NCBI GenBank assembly: GCA_022823625.1
Contig: JAJEHQ010000019.1
Coordinates: forward strand, 1-64,000
Source of the DNA: Gammaproteobacteria bacterium
Lineage (GTDB): Bacteria; Pseudomonadota; Gammaproteobacteria; Arenicellales; JAJDZL01
DNA: 64,000 nucleotides
Direction: 5' to 3'
A program made the position numbers and the translations under genes. The notes below the pieces were generated by a model. That model was not told where the DNA came from and ran no database searches. It saw nothing but the letters and a program-made list of their open reading frames with translations. Below are positions 44,903 to 54,054 of the stretch, piece after piece (position 1 is the stretch's first letter; each line of letters begins with the position of its first letter).

Positions 44903-47161
44903 CTAATTCGTGACGACTTCTTCGTTGTGTAGATATTTGAGCTTTAACTCGTCCGATTCAACAGTCAGTTCGACGATGCCACCGTTAACCAGGTGCCCAA
45001 ATAGCATCTCATTCGCCAGTGGACGCTTGATGTATTCTTGAATCACTCGTGCCATTGGTCTGGCACCCATTGATTTATCAAAACCTTTCTCGCCTAACCA
45101 CGCTTTTGCTCGCTCGTCAGCATTAAGCTCAATTTTCTTAGTCTGCAACTGCTCCTGCAGTTCAATCAAAAACTTCTCAACAACCTGCATGATGACATCA
45201 TGATCCAGTGGTTGGAATCGGATAACCGAGTCAAGTCGATTGCGAAATTCTGGTGAGAACATTTTCTTAATGACTTCCATGTCATCATGGGAATGATCCT
45301 GTTCTGTAAAGCCGATCGAAGATCGAGAAATTTCAGTTGCTCCGGCATTGGTGGTCATGATGATGATGACGTTTCGAAAGTCAGTCTTGCGGCCATTGTT
45401 ATCGGTCAGCGTCCCGTAATCCATCACCTGTAGCAGAATATTGAAGACGTCAGGATGCGCTTTTTCGACCTCATCCAGCAACAGAACTGCATGGGGAGTT
45501 TTATTGATCGCCTCAGTTAAAAGCCCACCTTGATCAAATCCCACATAACCCGGCGGTGCACCGATGAGTCTCGACACTGTGTGTCTCTCCATGTATTCCG
45601 ACATATCATATCGAACCAACTCAATTCCCAAGGTTATGGCGAGCTGACGGGTAACTTCGGTTTTCCCAACTCCTGTTGGACCACAGAACAGAAATGAAGA
45701 GATCGGTCGATCAGGATTACCTAATCCTGATCTGGCCAATTTAATTGCATCAGCCAAAGCGCTGATCGCTTCATCCTGACCAAACACCACAAGTTTGAGG
45801 TCTCGCTCAATATTCTTTAGAGATTTGATATCGCTTGTTGAGACCGTACGCGGTGGAATACGGGCGATGCTTGAAACAATTTTTTCAATTTCCTTGACAC
45901 CGATTGAGTTCTTTCGTTTCGAAGGTGGCATAAGTCGTGCACGCGCACCTGCCTCGTCAATGACGTCAATTGCTTTGTCGGGTAATTTTCGGTCAGTGAT
46001 GTAACGCGAAGCCAATTCAGCAGCCGCGCTGATTGCCCGATTGGTAATTCGGACTGAGTGATGTTCTTCAAATTGCGACTTAAGGCCGCGCAGAATTTTT
46101 ACAGTTTCTCCGATTGTCGGTTCAATCACGTCAATTTTCTGGAACCGTCTAGATAGCGCTCGATCTTTTTCGAAAATGCCTCGGTACTCTTGGTAAGTTG
46201 TGGAACCCATACAACGCAGATCACCAGATACCAACAGTGGTTTCAATATATTGGAAGCATCCATAGTGCCACCAGAAGCAGCGCCGGCACCGATCACGGT
46301 ATGGATTTCGTCAATAAACAAAATGGCGTTTTCATCCTTAGTCAACTCTCGGATTACCGCCTTCAGTCTTTGTTCAAAATCACCGCGGTACTTTGTTCCA
46401 GCCAAAAGAGAGCCCATATCTAACGCGTAGATGGTGGCGTCAGCCAAAGGTAGTGGAATCTCCTGTTCCACGATACGCTTGGCCAGACCTTCCGCAATTG
46501 CAGTCTTCCCGACACCAGCGTCACCAACCAGAAGCGGGTTGTTCTTTCGTCGCCGACACAGAATTTGGACTGTTCGCTCAATTTCCAGTACTCTACCAAT
46601 CAGCGGATCAATTTTCCCCTGACGAGCTCGTTCATTCAAGTTTTGTGTATACAGTGCAAGTGGGTTTTGATCGTCCGATTCGGATTTCTGTGTCGCACTA
46701 TCAAATGGATCGTCCGTGCCTTCAGAGCTGGATTTTTCAATGCCGTGTTCTACATAGCGCAACACGTCATATCGATGAACACCCTGTTCATGCAGAAAAT
46801 AGACTGCGGGAGATTCATTTTCTCCATATATTGCGACCAAAATATTTTTGCAACTGACTTCCTTTTTACCGGAAGTTTGTACATGTAGCATAGCCCGCTG
46901 GAATACCCGCCGAAAACCATGGGTGGCTCGGGGTTCGTAATTAACGTCTTCCTGAACCTTGGGGTTGCTGGAGTTCAGATGCTTTTCGAGATTCTCGCGA
47001 AGCTTGCTTAAATGAGCGCTGCAAGCGTTGAGAATTTTTTGAACAGTTTCATCGTCAAGAATCGACAGCAACAGGTGCTCTACGGTAACAAACTCGTGCC
47101 GACGCTCCGTGGCAATGGCAAGCGCACGATTTAGTGAAATTTCGAGGTCTTCAGAAAACAA
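44903..47161 (-). CDS. clpA: ClpA, ATPase subunit of the ClpAP protease
   Basis: ClpA unfolds substrates and feeds them to ClpP. The 752-aa protein has the Clp N-domain (1-140) and a first AAA+ module with GDAGVGKTAIAEGLA and LFIDEIHTVIGAG. The second AAA+ module has GPTGVGKTEVTRQL and LLLDEVEKAHPDVFN, followed by an IGF tripeptide in SIGFTEQDH that docks onto ClpP. clpS lies directly upstream with no gap. clpP is not in the window. Confidence 0.97.
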   Translation of the reverse strand: MFSEDLEISLNRALAIATERRHEFVTVEHLLLSILDDETVQKILNACSAHLSKLRENLEKHLNSSNPKVQEDVNYEPRATHGFRRVFQRAMLHVQTSGKKEVSCKNILVAIYGENESPAVYFLHEQGVHRYDVLRYVEHGIEKSSSEGTDDPFDSATQKSESDDQNPLALYTQNLNERARQGKIDPLIGRVLEIERTVQILCRRRKNNPLLVGDAGVGKTAIAEGLAKRIVEQEIPLPLADATIYALDMGSLLAGTKYRGDFEQRLKAVIRELTKDENAILFIDEIHTVIGAGAASGGTMDASNILKPLLVSGDLRCMGSTTYQEYRGIFEKDRALSRRFQKIDVIEPTIGETVKILRGLKSQFEEHHSVRITNRAISAAAELASRYITDRKLPDKAIDVIDEAGARARLMPPSKRKNSIGVKEIEKIVSSIARIPPRTVSTSDIKSLKNIERDLKLVVFGQDEAISALADAIKLARSGLGNPDRPISSFLFCGPTGVGKTEVTRQLAITLGIELVRYDMSEYMERHTVSRLIGAPPGYVGFDQGGLLTEAINKTPHAVLLLDEVEKAHPDVFNILLQVMDYGTLTDNNGRKTDFRNVIIIMTTNAGATEISRSSIGFTEQDHSHDDMEVIKKMFSPEFRNRLDSVIRFQPLDHDVIMQVVEKFLIELQEQLQTKKIELNADERAKAWLGEKGFDKSMGARPMARVIQEYIKRPLANEMLFGHLVNGGIVELTVESDELKLKYLHNEEVVTN

Positions 47162-47476
47162 TTAATCAGGTTCCATTGTGCATTGAAGGGGGTGTTCGTG
47201 TAGGCGTGCGCACTCAAGCACATCTCGAACTTTCATCTCAGCAATCTCTCTTGTAAATCGACCGCAGACCCCGCTGCCTGACTGATGCACCTTAAGCATG
47301 ATGGCTACAGCCAGTTCTTCCTGCATATTGAAGTAAGTGCGCAGGACATAAACCACAAACTCCATAGGTGTGTAGTCGTCATTTAGTAATACAACCTTAT
47401 ACAGACGGGGCTTTTTTAGTTTCGGTTTTGAAACCTGGACCAGTGTATCTGTATCGATTGGCAGATTTTTGCTCAT
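47162..47476 (-). CDS. clpS: ClpS, ClpA adaptor of the N-end rule
   Basis: ClpS binds proteins with bulky hydrophobic N-termini and hands them to ClpA. The 104-aa protein has the substrate pocket region VVLLNDDYTPMEFVVYVL (about 29-46), the AIMLKVHQSGSGVCGRFTRE helix (about 59-78) and the EIAEMKV segment. Its stop directly abuts the clpA start, so the adaptor and unfoldase are coupled. Confidence 0.95.
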   Translation of the reverse strand: MSKNLPIDTDTLVQVSKPKLKKPRLYKVVLLNDDYTPMEFVVYVLRTYFNMQEELAVAIMLKVHQSGSGVCGRFTREIAEMKVRDVLECARLHEHPLQCTMEPD

Positions 47477-47920
47477 TGGACCCTGTGATGATACTCGCTA
47501 AATTCTCCGAGTCTTTTGGTATTCCGATCAAAAGTAACTGGGGTTGTGTGCGGGACCATCATTTTCTAGTAGATATTTCTCGTACCTTCAACTTAAACCT
47601 TATCAGTCATCCTTCATTTATTCAATCGGCTGTTATTAGGTAAGCCCAATTCGCTAAACAATCAAGCTTGACTTTAACTCGTCGTACCCTTCCTGCACCT
47701 ATATTTTAACTTGAAGTCTAGCACTGTTCCTGTACTTAAATTCAGCCAAAATCCGGAATTTCTTTCAGTTAGGGAGTGGATTTTCACATTTACACAACAT
47801 TTCAATCGGGCCTCTGCCAATTTAAACAATTGACTGGCAACAGTTACGGTTAGTAAATATAGTTTGCAGGATGACGATAAATTTCGTATTTCTGTAACTA
47901 AAGTAATAGGTCTCAGCAAA
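47477..47920. other. Divergent region between clpS and the RidA gene
   Basis: About 440 AT-rich bp without a supported gene. TTGACT at 47830-47835 and TAAATA at 47854-47859 (18-bp spacing) are a weak candidate promoter for the RidA gene. cspD, often divergent from clpS in enterobacteria, is absent. Confidence 0.4.
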
Positions 47921-48322
47921 ATGAAAGCATCAAATAACGATACAAGACGTTTAATTTCTTTTGGCTCTGTTTTTGAACAAAAGGTTGGGTACTCGCGAGC
48001 GGTTGTACAAGAACCGTGGGTATTTGTCGCTGGAACAACTGGTTTCAACTACGATACGATGACAATATCCGACGATGTTATTGAACAGTGCAGGCAGACA
48101 CTTGAGAACATAAGTCGGGCACTAAAGGAAGCGGGCAGTGACTTTTCTGAAGTCGTTCGCACCACTTACATCTTTCCAGATCCCTATGATTTTGAACGAT
48201 GCTGGCCTACTCTTCGGGCATACTTCGGAGAAATACGACCCGCATCAACGATGTTCAGTGCCAAACTCGCTGATCCGAAAATGAAAGTGGAAATTGAAGT
48301 GACCGCGCTTAAACGACACTAG
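47921..48322 (+). CDS. RidA/YjgF family protein
   Basis: RidA-type enzymes hydrolyse reactive enamine/imine intermediates from PLP enzymes. The 133-aa protein starts MKASNNDTRRL and has VFVAGTTGFNY, the conserved Arg in RPASTMF (about 108) and KVEIEVTAL near the end with its Glu. The N-terminus differs from archetypal RidA, and subfamilies differ in activity, so deaminase function is probable but not certain. The frame is open to 47864; ATG 47921 fits the family length. Confidence 0.82.
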   Translation: MKASNNDTRRLISFGSVFEQKVGYSRAVVQEPWVFVAGTTGFNYDTMTISDDVIEQCRQTLENISRALKEAGSDFSEVVRTTYIFPDPYDFERCWPTLRAYFGEIRPASTMFSAKLADPKMKVEIEVTALKRH

Positions 48323-48342
48323 ATGTTTGAATTTAATTCAGT

Positions 48343-48990
48343 CTATTGTCCTGCCAGAACTTTCTCAACCAGAAATTCGACAATTTCAAGTGTATGGATA
48401 AATGAATCAGCCATTGCAGGTGATGTTCGATATTTTCCGCCAACCACCATTGTAGGTACACCGCTAATTCTGTACTTCTCCGCCAGAAGGTTGGCTTGTC
48501 TAACCTTTGTCATTGCAGCGAATGAGTGAGTGGTTGTAGCCAGCGTGGCTGCGTCCACACCTGACTGAGTCGATGCCCATGCTTCAAAATCTTCCGCATT
48601 GACCACCCGGTTGCGTTTCACATGCAACTCGTCGTAAAACGGCTGCATGAGTTGATTTTGAAGGTTCAGAAGTTCCATCGCATAATACGCATGGGCATGA
48701 AATTCCGAAGCGCGATTCAATATTGCGGGTACCGTTTTGAAGCTGATGGTTCCAGGTTTATCCCAGGCCAGCAGTATCGGTTCAAACCGGAAACATGTCG
48801 GACAGCCAAACCAGAAGAATTCAATAACTTCAACACGCCCGTCTGGCAAAATTACAGCGTCACCCTGTAAAGTGACGTAGTCTTCACCTTCCACGAAAGA
48901 CTGGCCGTAAGTAATTGGAGCAGTAAGGACCAATGCTGCTGCAATAATCAGACTAGCGCATCGATTGAAGGAGAAAATTTTGTTTTTCAT
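48343..48990 (-). CDS. dsbA: DsbA-like thiol:disulfide oxidoreductase
   Basis: DsbA oxidises cysteine pairs in periplasmic proteins. The 215-aa protein has a signal peptide (cut near TYGQS, about 30), a thioredoxin fold with inserted helices, the active site FFWFGCPTCFRFEP (Cys63, Cys66) and the cis-proline loop SGVPTMVVGG. The dipeptide between the cysteines is Pro-Thr rather than the usual Pro-His, which would shift the redox potential. It overlaps the mpl stop by 4 bp. Confidence 0.9.
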   Translation of the reverse strand: MKNKIFSFNRCASLIIAAALVLTAPITYGQSFVEGEDYVTLQGDAVILPDGRVEVIEFFWFGCPTCFRFEPILLAWDKPGTISFKTVPAILNRASEFHAHAYYAMELLNLQNQLMQPFYDELHVKRNRVVNAEDFEAWASTQSGVDAATLATTTHSFAAMTKVRQANLLAEKYRISGVPTMVVGGKYRTSPAMADSFIHTLEIVEFLVEKVLAGQ

Positions 48991-50384
48991 TGTTTTTTTG
49001 AGTTCACAATTGAGAGAAATGAGGAATTGTTCTGAAGTTGTTCGATTAACCTGTTTTGAAGATTTTCGAAACCTCCATTGCTCATAACTAAGACTGTATC
49101 ACCGCTTACAAGTTCCCTAGATACAGACGCAAGCAGTGATTCGACCGAATCAAAAATGAAGAAGTCATCACGGTCTAGATCTCTGTCGTTCCACACGACG
49201 TTGGGTGCTCGATACATATAGACCTGATCTGCCAGGTCAAAAGCGTCAACCAGATTCCGACCGTGAATACCCATTCTCATCGTATTGGATCGCGGCTCAA
49301 AAATTGCGATGACCCGTTTAGGATGATCAATTTTTGAAACAGCATCGATGCTTGCGAGAATGGCAGTAGGATGATGAGCGAAATCATCAAAAATCTTGAT
49401 GCCGTTAACTTCCGCTAGCAATTCGAGCCGTCGTTTGACTGGCTTGAAGTGACACAATGCTTCTATCGCAGTCTCGACCTTTACACCGACCTCGCAAACA
49501 GTGGCAATTGCTGCGAGCGCGTTCGCGGTGTTGTGCTGCCCTGGTATGTTCCAGTTCAAGTCAACCGATCCGTGCACCGATGAGTGTATGTGGGAGTGAA
49601 GGTAGTCTTCGGACTGTGAATCAACATACCAGTCAGCTTCTCGATTGCCGGAAGTGCTGAAGTTCACGATCGGTGAAACTGAACTTCGATTGACGACTTC
49701 TCCGAGTCTGGTGTCATCGAAGTTTGCTACGGTACGTCCGGACGATGGCAGGGTACGAATAAAGTATTCAAACTGTCTTTCAATATCTTCAATTGAACTA
49801 AAGATATCCGCATGATCAAATTCGAGGTTCAGTAATGCAGCAATTCTAGGTCGATAGTGAACGAATTTTGAACGTTTATCGAAATACGCAGTGTCATATT
49901 CGTCGCTTTCAATCACAAACCACTCACCGTCTCCAATTCGAGCCGCATCTGAGAAATTTTGTGCAACGCCGCCAATCAGATAGCCAGGAGACAGGCCTGC
50001 ATAATCAAGCATCCAGGCAATCATGCTAGTCGTTGTTGTCTTTCCATGTGTTCCTGCGACTGCAATTACTTTTCGATCTCTCAGAACATTCTCATACATC
50101 CATTGAGGGCCGGAGGTATAGTACATACCCTGATCAAGCATTGCATCAACTTCCGGATTCGATCTGCTGATGGTGTTTCCAACCAGCACCAAATCGGGCC
50201 GATGAATTAGGTTGTCTGGGTGATAACCAGTTGACACGTCTATTTTTTGCTCGGCCAGCATAGTACTCATGGGTGGATAAGCATTAAGGTCGGACCCGGA
50301 AACCTGATACCCAAGATCGCGGGCAAGTAACGCAAGATTACCCATGAAAGTACCGCAAATTCCGATGATATGAATATGTTTCAT
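48987..50384 (-). CDS. mpl: UDP-N-acetylmuramate:tripeptide ligase
   Basis: Mpl reattaches recycled L-Ala-gamma-D-Glu-meso-DAP to UDP-MurNAc. The 465-aa Mur ligase shows the N-terminal HIIGICGTFMGNLALLARD, ATP-binding VAGTHGKTTTTSMIAWML (about 108-125), NFSDAARIG and EFDHADIF. The sequence IGICGTFM is specific to Mpl as opposed to MurC. It is flanked by dsbA and a membrane protein gene with 4-bp overlaps, so the three genes form one operon. Confidence 0.95.
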   Translation of the reverse strand: MKHIHIIGICGTFMGNLALLARDLGYQVSGSDLNAYPPMSTMLAEQKIDVSTGYHPDNLIHRPDLVLVGNTISRSNPEVDAMLDQGMYYTSGPQWMYENVLRDRKVIAVAGTHGKTTTTSMIAWMLDYAGLSPGYLIGGVAQNFSDAARIGDGEWFVIESDEYDTAYFDKRSKFVHYRPRIAALLNLEFDHADIFSSIEDIERQFEYFIRTLPSSGRTVANFDDTRLGEVVNRSSVSPIVNFSTSGNREADWYVDSQSEDYLHSHIHSSVHGSVDLNWNIPGQHNTANALAAIATVCEVGVKVETAIEALCHFKPVKRRLELLAEVNGIKIFDDFAHHPTAILASIDAVSKIDHPKRVIAIFEPRSNTMRMGIHGRNLVDAFDLADQVYMYRAPNVVWNDRDLDRDDFFIFDSVESLLASVSRELVSGDTVLVMSNGGFENLQNRLIEQLQNNSSFLSIVNSKKQ

Positions 50385-50926
50385 TGGATTGGCTCAATGA
50401 CTGGATCAACAGTTTGCCCTAGAGTCAGCAGTACCATAATTGAAACAGCCAAATTGACTCCGAGGGCGATAAAAAATGAACTGACTTTTGATATTTCCAA
50501 TGCTTCCTTGAAAATAAATGCAGAAATGATTAAGCTCCAGATTCCAAAAGGCGCAGTTGTGACTGCCAACCAGAAAAAGCTCTCCGAATCCTGCGAATAA
50601 TTTGATGCAATGTAGATTGGAAAAAATGCAAGGCATCGAACCACGCAAGTTGTTCCGTAAATTGCTGCAATGGTTTGGCGCCAACGCGCAATTCGGCGAG
50701 GTATGGCAAGTACTGCGGCCACCGCAACACCCAAGACCAGCATTTGAAGTATAGCGAGCTGAATATTGTTGGAAAACGGTGCGGATACTTCCAGAAATGC
50801 CGTTGAAAGCACGGCTGCGGCTGCTGAAACCAGCACCATATAATTTGTTGCCGGGAGACTCTGCGGTTTATCCCGAAAAAAGGCAATTCTTACTGTAATT
50901 TGAATCGGGTTGTTATTGACAGCCAT
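50381..50926 (-). CDS. Membrane protein of the mpl operon, hypothetical
   Basis: This 181-aa protein has four to five hydrophobic helices (about 28-50, 55-75, 88-110, 118-140, 147-172). I do not recognise the family with certainty; Yip1-like topology is possible. Its stop overlaps the mpl start by 4 bp, so it is the first gene of the operon. Its role is unknown. Confidence 0.65.
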   Translation of the reverse strand: MAVNNNPIQITVRIAFFRDKPQSLPATNYMVLVSAAAAVLSTAFLEVSAPFSNNIQLAILQMLVLGVAVAAVLAIPRRIARWRQTIAAIYGTTCVVRCLAFFPIYIASNYSQDSESFFWLAVTTAPFGIWSLIISAFIFKEALEISKVSSFFIALGVNLAVSIMVLLTLGQTVDPVIEPIQ

Positions 50927-51306
50927 GAATTAAACTAAATCCTTGTTTAATCAATAGGTTGATCTCGAGTATTTTTGGAGATGCGATAGTTACGTACTTC
51001 AGTTGTTTGAAGTTACACGACGGTTGCTGTGCAAATTCAGGATAGTACTGCTGAACTGATTCAACTCAACTTGAACCAAATTGCTCACAGGGGCTACGGA
51101 CAGGTGTTTAGCAATTGCTTCCCTAAATTCTTCCTTCGAAACTCAGTCAAAATGAAAAAAATAAGAACCGTTCAACCATAAATTCCAACAGTGCTCAACA
51201 AAGAATCCGGATGCACAAAATTATGCCACTGATTGCTATACAGAATCCAACAATATGTGAACACGTTAAAGCTGAGAGAGCGCCGCAAACCATCTGACTT
51301 AAGAAT
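50927..51306. other. Divergent intergenic region upstream of rnd
   Basis: 380 bp containing the promoters of the mpl operon (minus) and rnd (plus). No promoter pair stands out and no RNA or repeat was recognised. A GAAGGAGA ribosome-binding-like stretch lies inside the first codons of rnd rather than upstream. Confidence 0.35.
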
Positions 51307-52455
51307 ATGAAGGAGATAAATCAGCCAGTAACGGATCTGAACACGTTTGTCAGGTTGTGCGAAAGAATCAATGGTGAGCAGTACCTGGCTGTTGATACTG
51401 AATTTACGCGTACCAATACGTATTTACCCAAACTTGAACTGATACAGATCGCAAGTGTCAATCTGATGTTCTGTGTCGATGTCCCCTGTATATCGGACTG
51501 GTCAAGTTTCAGAGAGGTTGTAAAAGCTTCAGGGACAACCGCAGTTTTGCACTCGGCCAACCAGGACCTTGAGGTGTTGGAACAATTTGATCTGGTTCCT
51601 TCACGAATTCTTGACTCACAGATCGCGGCTCAACTGTGCGGAGCTCAGAAGTTGTCGTACAAAAAATTAGTCGAGGAATACCTAGGAATTGAACTAATCA
51701 AGGATCAGACGCGCTCCAATTGGAGCAAAAGACCTTTATCCTCAGAGCAAATTCAATACGCACTGAATGATGTGCGGTACGTATTGCCCCTGTTTCAAAT
51801 CTTGCGCGATCAACTTCAAAAGATGGACAGACTGTCGTGGCTCTGCGAAGAATCTGCTCGTCTGCTTGAGCAATCTGATTACAGTCTTTCAGTAGATAAC
51901 GCATGGAAATCTTTTACTGGTGGTGCGACGCTTAACTTACACGACCAGCAACTCGCTAAGCAACTATTGATTTGGCGGGAAAAGCGAGCAAAATTGGTTA
52001 ATCGACCCCGTCAGTGGATTATGTCTGATCACCAGATTGTTGATCTTGTAAGGAATAAACCACACTCAGTTCAATTGACCGCGCACTTGCTCGGAAAAAA
52101 GCGTCATCGCATTCCTAATTGGGTATCAGGTGTTCACGCTATGTTGCGTGTCGAAACACCAAACACTCATCTTCCAATTTGGATTTCGTGGAGAAGCCTC
52201 AATTCTGACCAGAAAAGTCAGGTTAGTGAACTGCTTGATCAAATCAACCTGTTCGCTACGGAAATGGAACTGCCCGCATCCCTTTTGTGTACTCGGCAAG
52301 AGGCGGTTGAGACGGTGTGTGGAGAATGTAGTGCCCGTATGTTTTCTGGTTGGAGATGGAAAATTGTTGGTTCAATGATTGAGTCTTGGCTTGAAGCGAA
52401 TGATTTGATGTGTGGTTACCTTCCTAAACCACTCGTACCGGAATTTCCGAAATAA
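51307..52455 (+). CDS. rnd: Ribonuclease D
   Basis: RNase D trims 3' ends of tRNAs and other stable RNAs. The 382-aa protein carries the DEDDy exonuclease motifs: VDTEFTRTNTY (about 29), HSANQDLEVL (about 80) and YALNDVRYVLPL (about 152-163). An HRDC-like helical domain follows (about 210-290). The last 32 bp overlap the end of the convergent fumarase gene. Confidence 0.92.
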   Translation: MKEINQPVTDLNTFVRLCERINGEQYLAVDTEFTRTNTYLPKLELIQIASVNLMFCVDVPCISDWSSFREVVKASGTTAVLHSANQDLEVLEQFDLVPSRILDSQIAAQLCGAQKLSYKKLVEEYLGIELIKDQTRSNWSKRPLSSEQIQYALNDVRYVLPLFQILRDQLQKMDRLSWLCEESARLLEQSDYSLSVDNAWKSFTGGATLNLHDQQLAKQLLIWREKRAKLVNRPRQWIMSDHQIVDLVRNKPHSVQLTAHLLGKKRHRIPNWVSGVHAMLRVETPNTHLPIWISWRSLNSDQKSQVSELLDQINLFATEMELPASLLCTRQEAVETVCGECSARMFSGWRWKIVGSMIESWLEANDLMCGYLPKPLVPEFPK

Positions 52456-53944
52456 TTTCACGCCATTTTTGTGGACCGGTAATGTGTACCGAATCGCCGT
52501 TGCTATCCACTGCAACAGTTACAGGCATGTCCTCAACTTCAAACTCATAAATTGCTTCCATACCCAAATCCTCAAAAGCCAGTACTTTGGCGGATCGAAT
52601 TGCCTTTGAAACCAGATAAGCTGCACCGCCTACTGCGATGAGGTAGACTGCTCCGTGTTTTTTGATTGCAGCCAGACCATCAGCTCCGCGCTCCGCTTTG
52701 CCAATCATCCCGATCAATCCAGTTTTCTCAATTAACTCATCCGTATACATGTCCATTCGGGTCGCTGTTGTGGGTCCCGCAGGCCCAACCGCTTCTTCGC
52801 CAACCGCATCGACCGGACCGACATAGTAGATGAACCGACCATTAAGGTCAACACCGCTCGGCAGTGATTCGCCGCGCGCAAAATATTCCAACATTCGTTT
52901 GTGAGCAGCGTCTCTACCTGTCAGAATATTTCCCGTAATAAGCAGTGTTTCACCGATAGTCCAGTTTTGAATTTCGTCTTTTGTAACCGTATTGATATTG
53001 ACGCGGCGTGCGCCTGCAGTGTCCTGTACGATTTTTGGCCATTGGTCAAGAGAAGGAATCGGTAACTGTGCCGGTCTGGTGCCGTCCAGACTAAAGTGAA
53101 TGTGCCGGGTAGCTGCACAATTCGGAATCAGACTCACAGGCAGGGATGCAGCATGCGTGGGATACTCCAAGACTTTTACATCAAGCACTGTAGTGAGACC
53201 CCCCAAGCCCTGGGCGCCAATTCCTAGTTGATTCACCGCATCATACAGTTTGATTCGCAATTCCTCGGTTGGCGAGTTCGCTCCCCGTTCAAGTAATTCA
53301 TGCATATCAATTGGGTCCATCAGCGCTTCCTTTGCAAGAACAACGGATTTTTCAGGTGTACCGCCAATTCCGATTCCTAGGATTCCTGGAGGGCACCAGC
53401 CGGCACCCAGTTTCGGTACAGTAGCCAGCACCCAATCTACGATATTTTGGCCAGGGTTGAGTACAGTCAGCTTGGCTTTGTTTTCCGACCCACCGCCTTT
53501 TGCGGCCACTGTAATGCTAACTTCATCCCCTTCGACCAGTTCTGTGTGAAGTACGGCTGGGGTATTGTCTCGAGTATTCTTGCGAATGCCCCACGGTGGG
53601 TCGACTACCGAAGCTCGAAGGGGATTGTCCGGATTCAGGTAGGCTTGTCGAACGCCTTCGTCGACCAGTTCTTGCAGCGGGCGATCAGTATCCCATTGAA
53701 CGTTCATACCGACTTTGGCAAATACCACAACCACACCGGTGTCCTGGCAAATCGGACGATGACCTTCGGCCGCCATGCGAGAATTAATCAGAATCTGGGC
53801 AATTGCGTCTTTGGCTGCTGGTGACCTTTCGCGCTCATAAGCAGCCGACATTGCATACACAAAGTCCGCTGAGTGGTAGTAGGAAATATGTTGTAAGCTG
53901 TCAGCGATGCTTTGGATCAAATGATCTGCTGAAATTCTTGCCAT
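52424..53944 (-). CDS. Class I (iron-sulfur) fumarate hydratase
   Basis: Class I fumarase interconverts fumarate and malate using an oxygen-sensitive 4Fe-4S cluster. The 506-aa single-chain protein includes the cluster cysteines in ICQDTG (about 66) and IPNCAATRH (about 288), plus GWCPPGILGIGIGGTPEKS and the beta-domain GPTTATRMD. It corresponds to FumA/FumB type, not class II FumC. It is convergent with rnd, overlapping by 32 bp. Confidence 0.94.
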   Translation of the reverse strand: MARISADHLIQSIADSLQHISYYHSADFVYAMSAAYERERSPAAKDAIAQILINSRMAAEGHRPICQDTGVVVVFAKVGMNVQWDTDRPLQELVDEGVRQAYLNPDNPLRASVVDPPWGIRKNTRDNTPAVLHTELVEGDEVSITVAAKGGGSENKAKLTVLNPGQNIVDWVLATVPKLGAGWCPPGILGIGIGGTPEKSVVLAKEALMDPIDMHELLERGANSPTEELRIKLYDAVNQLGIGAQGLGGLTTVLDVKVLEYPTHAASLPVSLIPNCAATRHIHFSLDGTRPAQLPIPSLDQWPKIVQDTAGARRVNINTVTKDEIQNWTIGETLLITGNILTGRDAAHKRMLEYFARGESLPSGVDLNGRFIYYVGPVDAVGEEAVGPAGPTTATRMDMYTDELIEKTGLIGMIGKAERGADGLAAIKKHGAVYLIAVGGAAYLVSKAIRSAKVLAFEDLGMEAIYEFEVEDMPVTVAVDSNGDSVHITGPQKWREIISEIPVRVV

Positions 53945-54054
53945 AGACGGATGTATCCCGATAATGTGGAGGTTGACAGTATTCTATTGGGACAGTATGC
54001 TCCAAACGATGTTCTAGCATAACTGGAAGCGTAAACGGAGAAAGGAAAGTAAAT

